Shown here one piece after another: positions 1 to 6,129 of a DNA stretch of 22,796 nt. The first letter of the stretch is position 1. Every line of letters starts with the position of its first letter. Position numbers and translations under genes: made by a program. The DNA comes from Calditrichia bacterium. GTDB taxonomy: Bacteria; Calditrichota; Calditrichia; JAJRVZ01. Where the stretch lies: the NCBI GenBank assembly GCA_030634505.1, contig DAOWAQ010000004.1:1-22796 (forward strand). The letters are read 5' to 3'. Under the pieces are notes generated by a model. The model had not been told where the DNA came from. It searched no databases and worked only from the letters and a program-made list of their open reading frames with translations.

Positions 1-1
1 A

Positions 2-355
2 GCGAATCAGTCAGAATTAATTCCTGAAAACTATATTCCCAATAATATTAGATTTTCTACTGATGATGGCTCCAAAGGATATACTGGATTTGTTACAGAA
101 GATTTAAAACAAAATATCAATTCCAATAATATTCATAAAATTTTTGCATGTGGTCCAAACCCCATGCTTAAAGCAGTTCAGAGCATTGCTCTCGAAAATG
201 AAATATATTGTGAGTTGTCAATCGAAACAATTATGGCTTGCGGATATGGTATTTGTCAGGGATGCATTGTTAGAAAAGAAGCTAATGAAAACGAATATTA
301 TTTAACATGTAAAGACGGACCGGTATTTAATGCAAATAATATCACCATTGAATAG
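2..355 (+). CDS. pyrK: Dihydroorotate dehydrogenase electron-transfer subunit PyrK, C-terminal part (5' end outside window)
   Basis: The reading frame is open from base 2, so the gene starts upstream of the window and about 117 C-terminal residues are visible. PyrK is the FAD and [2Fe-2S] subunit that passes electrons from class 1B dihydroorotate dehydrogenase to NAD+ in pyrimidine synthesis. Seen: a DGSKGYTGFVT segment and FACGPNPML, both typical of the ferredoxin-reductase-like NAD-binding domain, then the iron-sulfur Cys pattern MACGYGICQGCIV with a fourth Cys in LTCKDGPVF near the end. All four cluster cysteines are present. pyrD follows after 19 bases, as in PyrK-PyrD operons. An ATG at 164 lies in this frame but is internal, because conserved domain sequence continues upstream of it. 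Confidence 0.93.
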   Translation, partial: ANQSELIPENYIPNNIRFSTDDGSKGYTGFVTEDLKQNINSNNIHKIFACGPNPMLKAVQSIALENEIYCELSIETIMACGYGICQGCIVRKEANENEYYLTCKDGPVFNANNITIE

Positions 356-374
356 CATATTACAGACTAAATAG

Positions 375-1286
375 ATGGTAAACTTAAAAGTAAAAATCGG
401 AAATATTGAATTAAAGAATCCTCTTATGGTTGCCAGCGGTACATTTGGTTATGGTGAGGAAATGAATGCAGTCATCGATGTAAACAAATTTGGTGGCTTA
501 GTAACCAAGTCTGTAACATTCGGAAAAAGAGAAGGTAATAAATCACCGAGAATTGCTGAAACAGAATGTGGTATGCTTAATTCAATCGGATTAGCTAATG
601 TTGGCATTCATAATTTTGTAAATGAAAAACTCCCATTTTTACGGAAATTAGACTTACCAATATTTGTTAATATTGCAGGAAATACCCAAAAAGAATATCT
701 TGATATTCTAAATATTTTAGAAGATGAGTCCGGTATAGCAGGGTATGAAATAAATCTCTCCTGCCCGAATGTTAAAGAAGGTGGATTGGAGTTTGGAAGG
801 GACGCCAATGCTTGTTTTAATATAACCGAAACTTTACGTAAAAATACGGATCGTTGTTTGATTATAAAACTAACGCCTAACAGTTCATTTATTGCAGAAG
901 CAGGAAAAGCGGTTGAAGATGCAGGGGCAGATTGTGTCTCCGCGATTAATACATTGGTTGGAATGGCTGTGGATATACAAACACGAAAACCGAAAATTTC
1001 TAGAATAACAGGAGGATACAGCGGACCGGGGATCAAACCTGTTGCACTGGTAAAAGTGTTTGAACTTTACAATTCAATAAAAATTCCAATTTTAGGTATA
1101 GGCGGAATTATGCATTGGGAGGATGTTATTGAATTCATGTTGGTTGGTTCAACTGCTGTTCAGCTTGGTACTGTCAATTTTGTAAATCCATTTGCTATTG
1201 ATGAAATTCCGGGAAAACTAATTGACTATTGCGAAAGAACAAAAACACAGAATATTTATGAATTAACGGGTGGGATGAAATCATGA
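375..1286 (+). CDS. pyrD: Dihydroorotate dehydrogenase, class 1B catalytic subunit
   Basis: This 303-residue protein is the FMN-containing catalytic subunit that oxidises dihydroorotate to orotate in de novo pyrimidine synthesis; the PyrK partner lies just upstream. Seen: the TIM-barrel signatures NSIGLAN (69-75), the active-site motif NLSCPN with the catalytic Cys at 130, IKLTPN, the INTL and GGYSGPGIKPVAL segments, and the C-terminal phosphate-binding loop GIGGI followed by GSTAVQLGT. Length is normal for the family and nothing is missing. The start has no clear Shine-Dalgarno sequence, but the N-terminus aligns naturally with the family. Its stop overlaps the start of the next gene in an ATGA arrangement, suggesting translational coupling to rlpA. 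Confidence 0.96.
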   Translation: MVNLKVKIGNIELKNPLMVASGTFGYGEEMNAVIDVNKFGGLVTKSVTFGKREGNKSPRIAETECGMLNSIGLANVGIHNFVNEKLPFLRKLDLPIFVNIAGNTQKEYLDILNILEDESGIAGYEINLSCPNVKEGGLEFGRDANACFNITETLRKNTDRCLIIKLTPNSSFIAEAGKAVEDAGADCVSAINTLVGMAVDIQTRKPKISRITGGYSGPGIKPVALVKVFELYNSIKIPILGIGGIMHWEDVIEFMLVGSTAVQLGTVNFVNPFAIDEIPGKLIDYCERTKTQNIYELTGGMKS

Positions 1287-1702
1287 AATATTTTGTATTA
1301 ATTATTTTATCATTAATATTTTATAATTTTTGTGCCCCTTCGAGCAAATTTGCATCAAAGAAAGTGAATCGAAAATCAACTAATGTGAGAGACGGTGAGG
1401 TATTAGTAGGTTATTCTTCATATTATGCTGATAAATTTCATGGCAGAAAAACTGCAAATGGTGAAATATTTAATATGCATGATTATACTGCTGCCCATCG
1501 TAATCTGCCTTTTGGAACAGTTTTATTAGTAACAAATTTGGAAAATGGAAAAAAAGTTAAAGTAAGGGTGAATGATAGAGGACCTTATGTGGCTGGCAGA
1601 ATTTTAGATCTTTCCCTTCAAGCAGCAAAGGACATTGGTTTGATAAAAACCGGTGTAGCAAAAGTTAATATTAAAATTTTAAAATTGGGCAGCAATGATT
1701 GA
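1283..1702 (+). CDS. rlpA: RlpA-family septal/rare lipoprotein (double-psi beta-barrel)
   Basis: A 139-residue exported protein. RlpA proteins act on peptidoglycan; the best-studied ones are lytic transglycosylases for naked glycan strands. Seen: an N-terminal hydrophobic signal (residues 3-16) ending at Cys17, then a double-psi beta-barrel with GYSSYYADKFHGRKTANGE, AAHRNLPFGT and VNDRGPY. The His72 and Asp98 that match the catalytic pair of active RlpA enzymes are both present. There is no SPOR domain, so septal targeting through denuded glycans is not evident. The lipobox is poor (YNFC, with Phe at -1), so lipidation is uncertain. The gene overlaps pyrD by 4 bases and mobA by 8 bases. Confidence 0.88.
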   Translation: MKYFVLIILSLIFYNFCAPSSKFASKKVNRKSTNVRDGEVLVGYSSYYADKFHGRKTANGEIFNMHDYTAAHRNLPFGTVLLVTNLENGKKVKVRVNDRGPYVAGRILDLSLQAAKDIGLIKTGVAKVNIKILKLGSND

Positions 1703-2279
1703 TTGTGTAGGAATTATTCTCGCCGGCGGAAAAAGCAGACGAATGGGAAAAGATAAATCTTTGTTGGAATTTGAAGGTAAAACCTTACTCCAGAGAATAA
1801 TAGATGAACAAAATATGCTTTTGAATAAAGTGTTTGTAATTGGAAAGGGAACTGATAATTTTGAAAATGCTACCGGTGTTTATGACCAAGTTGAAAATAT
1901 TGGTCCAATTGGAGGTTTGTTCACAGCAATGTCTGAGATAAAAGCAGATTGGTACTTAATTTCACCTTGTGATATGCCGTTTTTAAATCATACTGATTTA
2001 AAAGTTATTTTGGATGAATGTATAGAAGAAGAATATGACGCAATTATTGCTGAATCTGAAAAAGGAATCGAACCATTAGTTGCTGCCTACAGCTCAAAAA
2101 TATTTCCTTTGATGAAAAAAAATATTGAAAAAGAAAATTACGCTATCAGGGCATTATTTAAACAAATCAAGAAAAGATTCATGAAATTTAATGAACAAAT
2201 ATTTGAGAAAGATATATTCTTTAATATAAATTATCCTGATGATTATAAAAATGCTCTTCAAATAATAAATGATAATTAA
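1695..2279 (+). CDS. mobA: Molybdenum cofactor guanylyltransferase
   Basis: A 194-residue cytoplasmic nucleotidyltransferase predicted to attach GMP to molybdopterin to form the guanine dinucleotide cofactor. Seen: the N-terminal nucleotide-binding signature GIILAGGKSRRMGKDKSLL (6-24), the metal-binding Asp in CDMPF (Asp93), and a C-terminal NINYPDDY segment corresponding to the NINTPEDL motif of the family. Length is typical for stand-alone MobA. The start overlaps the rlpA end by 8 bases. No other molybdenum cofactor genes are in the window. Related sugar or CDP-alcohol nucleotidyltransferases share the first motif, but the combination with the C-terminal motif favours MobA. Confidence 0.88.
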   Translation: MIDCVGIILAGGKSRRMGKDKSLLEFEGKTLLQRIIDEQNMLLNKVFVIGKGTDNFENATGVYDQVENIGPIGGLFTAMSEIKADWYLISPCDMPFLNHTDLKVILDECIEEEYDAIIAESEKGIEPLVAAYSSKIFPLMKKNIEKENYAIRALFKQIKKRFMKFNEQIFEKDIFFNINYPDDYKNALQIINDN

Positions 2280-2316
2280 AATTGATAAAAATAATTAAAG
2301 TAGTCTGGAGGATTAA

Positions 2317-2640
2317 ATGGGTAAGTATATTGAAGTTACGGATGCTAATTTCGAAGAAGAAGTATTGAAGTCCGATATACCGGTACTGGTGGATTATTGG
2401 GCAGTTTGGTGTGCGCCATGTAAAATGATTGCTCCGTTGGTAGAAGAAATTTCTGAAGAAAAAGCAGGTATTGTAAAAGTTGCAAAAATGGATGTTGATA
2501 GTAATCCCGGAACAGCTACAAAATTTGGAATTCGCTCAATACCAACCTTAATGATTTTTAAAAACGGTGAAGTGGTTGATCAAATTATAGGTGCAGTTCC
2601 AAAATCGATGATTGAAGAAAAATTGCAAAAACATATTTAG
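2317..2640 (+). CDS. trxA: Thioredoxin with WCAPC active site
   Basis: A complete 107-residue thioredoxin, a general cytoplasmic disulfide reductant. Seen: the buried Asp26 in VDYW, the redox motif WCAPC (31-35), the cis-proline loop SIPT with Pro76, and the C-terminal glycine-containing strand IIGAV. The active site has Ala in place of the usual Gly (WCGPC), which is a known natural variation and would be expected to shift the redox potential modestly. A good ribosome binding site (TCTGGAGGA) lies ahead of the ATG. There is no signal peptide. A hairpin terminator starts a few bases after the stop, so this is probably the last gene of its transcript. Confidence 0.96.
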   Translation: MGKYIEVTDANFEEEVLKSDIPVLVDYWAVWCAPCKMIAPLVEEISEEKAGIVKVAKMDVDSNPGTATKFGIRSIPTLMIFKNGEVVDQIIGAVPKSMIEEKLQKHI

Positions 2641-2646
2641 TTTTAA

Positions 2647-2670
2647 AAAGGGGAGAAATCCCCTTTATTT
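2647..2670 (+). terminator. Rho-independent-type terminator after trxA
   Basis: An 8-bp perfect stem (AAAGGGGA at 2647-2654 with TCCCCTTT at 2659-2666) closes a GAAA tetraloop and runs into TTTATTT. It starts 7 bases after the trxA stop. A-rich sequence on the 5' side could let it work on the opposite strand too, but there is no minus-strand gene to end. Confidence 0.82.
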
Positions 2671-2688
2671 ATAATTTAAATGAAAATA

Positions 2689-2704
2689 TTTGAAATAATT
2701 CAAA
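2689..2704. repeat. Short palindrome upstream of engB
   Basis: TTTGAAATAATTCAAA has two perfect 6-bp arms around a 4-base centre. It lies between the trxA terminator and the engB start. It resembles the palindrome at 5924-5939 ahead of pilB (13 of 16 bases identical), so the two could be sites for the same regulator. In AT-rich DNA such a palindrome may also arise by chance. Confidence 0.3.
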
Positions 2705-2722
2705 AAATGATTTTAAAACGAA

Positions 2723-3316
2723 ATGGCTCAATCCTTCTTATCAAATGTTAGTTTCCTTAAAAGTATCACGAATATTAAAGATAAACCAACACCTAAATTA
2801 CCTGAATTAGCTGTAGTTGGCAGATCAAACGTAGGTAAATCATCCTTAATCAATTCAATATTTAATCAAAAAAAACTGGCAAAAATAAGTTCAACCCCTG
2901 GTAAAACGCGGCTTATAAATTATTTTCTTGTGAACAATAAATTCTATTTTGTGGATCTTCCGGGATATGGTTTTGCAAGAGTATCAAAACAAGATACGGA
3001 AAAATGGAAAAAAATGATTGAAAATTACCTGAAAGATAATTCAGAATTAAGATTAGTGTTGCTATTAGTTGATTCACGTCGGGGGATTATGCAAATAGAT
3101 ATAACAACGATGGATTGGTTATCCTATTACCAAATTAATTATAAAATTGTCCTTACTAAAGTTGACAAAATATCAAATAATGAATTGTCAAAAACAAAGA
3201 GTAAAGTAATTGAGCAAATTGAAGATGAGAATGTAATGGTTTTTTCTTCCAAAAATGGAAAAGGCAGGAATGAGCTAATAAATTTATTAAATTATGAAAT
3301 GAATTTAAAAAATTAG
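2723..3316 (+). CDS. engB: Ribosome-assembly GTPase EngB (YsxC/YihA family)
   Basis: A 197-residue essential-type GTPase that assists maturation of the large ribosomal subunit. The G motifs are complete: G1 GRSNVGKS (33-40), the switch I segment SSTPGKTRLINYF with a G2 threonine, G3 DLPGYG (78-83), G4 TKVD (145-148) and G5 SSKNGKG (175-181). These, and especially the TPGKT and DLPGYG wording, are diagnostic for EngB rather than Era or Der. Length is normal. No strong Shine-Dalgarno sequence is seen before the ATG. The gene follows the trxA terminator and so should have its own promoter. Confidence 0.96.
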   Translation: MAQSFLSNVSFLKSITNIKDKPTPKLPELAVVGRSNVGKSSLINSIFNQKKLAKISSTPGKTRLINYFLVNNKFYFVDLPGYGFARVSKQDTEKWKKMIENYLKDNSELRLVLLLVDSRRGIMQIDITTMDWLSYYQINYKIVLTKVDKISNNELSKTKSKVIEQIEDENVMVFSSKNGKGRNELINLLNYEMNLKN

Positions 3317-3352
3317 TTTCTGATATTATTCCGTATTGAAATACAATATATT

Positions 3353-4363
3353 ATGATAAATAAAGATTTAGTTATTATAGGTAGTGGTCCTGCCGGATTA
3401 CGCGCCGGTGAAATTGCTCGGGAATTAAATATTGATTATTTAATTTTAGAAAAAGGAGAAATTGCTCAAGCATGGAAAACGATTCGCCCTAACATGCGAT
3501 TACTTTCTCCCTGCCATCCACAAAGAGATTGGACCAGCCTTTCATCACAATACCCAATTTGGAAATTAGATGTTGATCGTCCTTATTGTAATGCTGAAGA
3601 ATTTGTAAATTATTTGCATTCTTTTGTTAAATATTTTGACTTAAATATCATGACACACAACGCTGTTATTGATATCAAAAGAAATAAAAATGGTTTTCTC
3701 ATTGAAACAGAAAAAGATACAATAGAAAGTAGAGTAATTCTTATCGCAACTGGGTTTTTTAGTAATCCATATATTCCTAATATTCCAGGAGCAAGAGAAA
3801 ATTTAAGCGTTATGCATTCGCATTTTTACATTGATATGGAAAAATTTAAGCATCAAAGAGTAATAATTATAGGTGGTGGAAATAGTGCGGCAGAAATTGC
3901 TATCGAACTTATGGGATTCTCTCAGGTTTACTTATTTACAAGACAGAATTTGTTGTTTTTTAGTAAATCTAATAATTTGTGTCATATTAGGGGCGTCTCG
4001 GAAAGTTATTTATTGGAATTAATAAAAATGGAACTGATTAGGTATAAATCAAATACAACAATTGTAGAAGTTGATGGTAATTCCATTACACTTAATAACG
4101 GTGAAAAACAGGAATTTAATCATTTGATTTTTGCCACAGGATACAGACCAAAACTTGATCTATTTAAAATGAATGAATTTAAAAATGAACCGGAAAATAA
4201 ATATCCGAAACTTAAAAAATATGGAGAATCTGCAAAAGTAAACAATATTTTTTTTGGAGGTCCATTAGCTCAATTTAAACTGGCAAATACTTTTATTCAT
4301 GGATTTACAAAAACGATACCTGAAACTATGCAGGAAATAAAAAGAAGATTAGTTAATTTTTAA
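3353..4363 (+). CDS. FAD/NAD(P)-dependent oxidoreductase, flavin-monooxygenase/YpdA-like
   Basis: A 336-residue soluble flavoprotein with two dinucleotide-binding Rossmann motifs: GSGPAG (10-15) for FAD and GGGNSA (174-179) for NAD(P)H. It also has two ATG-type motifs, ATGFFSNPYIPNIPG (132-146) and FATGYRP (260-266). The RPNMRLLSP segment and the HSHFY element before the second Rossmann fold are like class B flavin monooxygenases and CzcO-type proteins. There is no CxxC redox motif, so it is not a thioredoxin reductase. The glycine of the Baeyer-Villiger/FMO fingerprint is not obvious, so substrate and even monooxygenase activity cannot be assigned. A YpdA-like disulfide reductase is the main alternative. 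It lies alone between engB and pdxS. Confidence 0.75.
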   Translation: MINKDLVIIGSGPAGLRAGEIARELNIDYLILEKGEIAQAWKTIRPNMRLLSPCHPQRDWTSLSSQYPIWKLDVDRPYCNAEEFVNYLHSFVKYFDLNIMTHNAVIDIKRNKNGFLIETEKDTIESRVILIATGFFSNPYIPNIPGARENLSVMHSHFYIDMEKFKHQRVIIIGGGNSAAEIAIELMGFSQVYLFTRQNLLFFSKSNNLCHIRGVSESYLLELIKMELIRYKSNTTIVEVDGNSITLNNGEKQEFNHLIFATGYRPKLDLFKMNEFKNEPENKYPKLKKYGESAKVNNIFFGGPLAQFKLANTFIHGFTKTIPETMQEIKRRLVNF

Positions 4364-4455
4364 AATAAGACTATATTGAAATATGTAAGTTATTGGATTT
4401 AAATTTAGACACCAAATGCAAAAAAAAATAATGTATAGATATTGGAGATATTAAG

Positions 4456-5343
4456 ATGGCAGAAAATAAACATTTTGATTTAGTTAAAGTGGGATTTGCG
4501 GAGCAATTAAAGGGCGGCGTCATTATGGATGTAACGAATGCTGAACAAGCCAAAATTGCTGAAAATGCCGGAGCTGTCTCCGTTATGGCGTTAGAAAGAA
4601 TCCCTGCTGACATTCGGGAAGATGGTGGAATAGCACGAATGTCAAATCCTAAAATGATTAAAGAAATTCAGAAAATGGTTTCAATTCCGGTTATGGCAAA
4701 ATGCAGAATTGGTCATTTTGCAGAAGCCCAGGTACTGCAATCACTTGGAGTAGATTTTATTGATGAGAGTGAGGTACTAACACCTGCCGATGAAGCAAAT
4801 CATATTTGGAAACATGATTTTAAAGTACCATTTGTTTGTGGGTGTACAGATTTGGGAGAAGCATTGAGAAGAATTGCCGAAGGCACTGCGCTTATTCGAA
4901 CCAAAGGAGAAGCAGGTTCAGGAAATATCGTTGAAGCTGTTAGGCATATGCGAATGGTTCAATCAGCTATTAAGAAAATTACAACTTTGGGGCATGATGA
5001 ATTAGTTAGTTATGCAAAAAGTAATGGAAGCCCCTTAGAGCTTGTGTTGTATATTAAAGAAAACGGCAAATTGCCAGTACCAAATTTTGCTGCTGGAGGA
5101 ATAGCGACGCCGGCTGACGCTTCTTTAATGATGCAATTAGGAGCTGAAACGGTATTTGTCGGTTCCGGCATATTTAAATCTGAGGATCCTGAAGAAAGAG
5201 CTAAAGCAATAGTAATGGCTACTACCCATTTTGATAATCCTGATATAGTTTCCAAAGCAAGTGAAGGCCTTGGTGATGCCATGAAAGGATTAGATATCGC
5301 TAAAATTCCGGCCGAAGAATTGCTTCAGACACGAGGTTGGTAA
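4456..5343 (+). CDS. pdxS: Pyridoxal 5'-phosphate synthase, synthase subunit PdxS
   Basis: A 295-residue TIM-barrel enzyme of the SOR/SNZ family. It makes pyridoxal 5'-phosphate from ribose 5-phosphate, glyceraldehyde 3-phosphate and ammonia supplied by PdxT, in a dodecamer of PdxS decorated by PdxT. The family residues are intact: Asp25 (GGVIMD), the Schiff-base lysine Lys82 in MAKCRIGH, and the second lysine Lys150 in RTKGEAGSGN. The C-terminal phosphate-binding region GAETVFVGSGIFKS is also present. A GGAG ribosome binding site lies 8-11 bases ahead of the ATG. A weak promoter (TTGAAA at 4376, 17-bp spacer, TTAAAT at 4399) is possible. pdxT follows after only 3 bases. Confidence 0.98.
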   Translation: MAENKHFDLVKVGFAEQLKGGVIMDVTNAEQAKIAENAGAVSVMALERIPADIREDGGIARMSNPKMIKEIQKMVSIPVMAKCRIGHFAEAQVLQSLGVDFIDESEVLTPADEANHIWKHDFKVPFVCGCTDLGEALRRIAEGTALIRTKGEAGSGNIVEAVRHMRMVQSAIKKITTLGHDELVSYAKSNGSPLELVLYIKENGKLPVPNFAAGGIATPADASLMMQLGAETVFVGSGIFKSEDPEERAKAIVMATTHFDNPDIVSKASEGLGDAMKGLDIAKIPAEELLQTRGW

Positions 5344-5346
5344 TAA

Positions 5347-5913
5347 ATGGTTGTTGGTGTTCTTGGGATACAGGGTGGCTTTAGTAAACACAAAGAAATG
5401 ATTGACTCGATGGGGTATGATACAAAAATTATACGTACTCCAGATGAATTAAAAAAAACTGATGCCTTAATTATTCCTGGTGGTGAATCGACTACATTTT
5501 TGAATCTATTCGATAAACTTGATTTAGAAGATGCCATAAAAGAATATAGTATTAATTCTCCTATTATGGGTACATGCGCTGGAATGATAGTCTTGGCAAC
5601 AAAAGTCGATTCGATTAATTATAGTCCACTTGGCCTAATAAATATTGAAGTAAATAGAAATGCATATGGCCGGCAAAAGGAATCATTTGTAGATAAAGTA
5701 AACATTGAGTTAAATAATAGATTAATAAAATTTGAAGCAGTATTTATTCGCGCACCTAAAATTGTTAACTATGGTTCTGATTGCGATGTATTAGCTAAAT
5801 ATAAAGATGATAACATTATGGTTCAAAATAATTCGGTACTAGTCTGTTCATTTCATCCTGAATTAACAGGAAATAATGTAATTCATAAATACTTCCTTGA
5901 AAAATTTATGTAA
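5347..5913 (+). CDS. pdxT: Pyridoxal 5'-phosphate synthase, glutaminase subunit PdxT
   Basis: A 188-residue class I glutamine amidotransferase that releases ammonia from glutamine and channels it to PdxS. The catalytic triad is visible: Cys77 in GTCAG, His170 and Glu172 in FHPELTGN. The oxyanion-side motif IPGGESTT (43-50) and the conserved Arg in YGRQKESF are also present. Length is typical. It starts 3 bases after the pdxS stop and is surely co-transcribed with it. No clear terminator follows; a 16-bp palindrome lies 11 bases beyond the stop but is not followed by a T-run. Confidence 0.97.
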   Translation: MVVGVLGIQGGFSKHKEMIDSMGYDTKIIRTPDELKKTDALIIPGGESTTFLNLFDKLDLEDAIKEYSINSPIMGTCAGMIVLATKVDSINYSPLGLINIEVNRNAYGRQKESFVDKVNIELNNRLIKFEAVFIRAPKIVNYGSDCDVLAKYKDDNIMVQNNSVLVCSFHPELTGNNVIHKYFLEKFM

Positions 5914-5923
5914 TTATTGTTTA

Positions 5924-5939
5924 TTTGAAGAACTTCAAA
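5924..5939. promoter_or_regulatory. Palindromic candidate operator upstream of the pilB promoter
   Basis: TTTGAAGAACTTCAAA is an inverted repeat with perfect 7-bp arms and a 2-base centre. It ends 11 bases before the -35 box of the pilB promoter, a usual place for an activator. A two-base loop is poor for an RNA hairpin and there is no T-run, so a DNA-binding dimer site is likelier than a pdxT terminator. A similar palindrome is at 2689-2704. Confidence 0.4.
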
Positions 5940-5950
5940 ATTATATTGTA

Positions 5951-5980
5951 TTGACAAAATAAATGTAACAACTATATAAT
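5951..5980 (+). promoter_or_regulatory. Sigma70-type promoter for the pilB operon
   Basis: A perfect -35 box TTGACA (5951-5956) and a perfect -10 box TATAAT (5975-5980) are separated by 18 bp. Transcription would start near 5987, leaving a 5' leader of roughly 140 bases before the pilB ATG. It is the best promoter in the window. Confidence 0.75.
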
Positions 5981-6088
5981 AATTAATACTTTTCGTTGAT
6001 AAAATTTATTATTATTTGTAAAGAAAAATAAAAATATTACGAAAATAGTTATATATTGATATAATAAAATCATGAATTAACAAATTCC

Positions 6089-6113
6089 TTTCTGTATACA
6101 GGACTTGCAGAAA
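6089..6113 (+). promoter_or_regulatory. Structured element in the pilB leader
   Basis: The perfect 10-bp palindrome CTGTATACAG (6092-6101) is nested in a longer possible hairpin whose arms are TTTCTG (6089-6094) and CAGAAA (6108-6113). The two foldings are mutually exclusive. It ends 16 bases before the pilB start, so it could affect translation or bind a protein. I do not recognise a known riboswitch or operator here. Confidence 0.3.
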
Positions 6114-6129
6114 TTGTGTTGGGGAAAAT

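Noticed and set aside
6037..6065. Second pilB promoter TTACGA-17-TATAAT
   Set aside because: Only the -10 is good; the -35 matches three of six positions, and AT-rich leaders give such hits by chance.
6092..6101. CTGTATACAG as a LexA/SOS box
   Set aside because: The gap between the CTG and CAG halves is too short for the E. coli-type 16-bp box and pilus genes are not expected SOS targets; kept only as an unassigned palindrome.
5981..6129. Riboswitch (for example c-di-GMP) in the pilB leader
   Set aside because: I see no conserved riboswitch core; only a short alternative hairpin.
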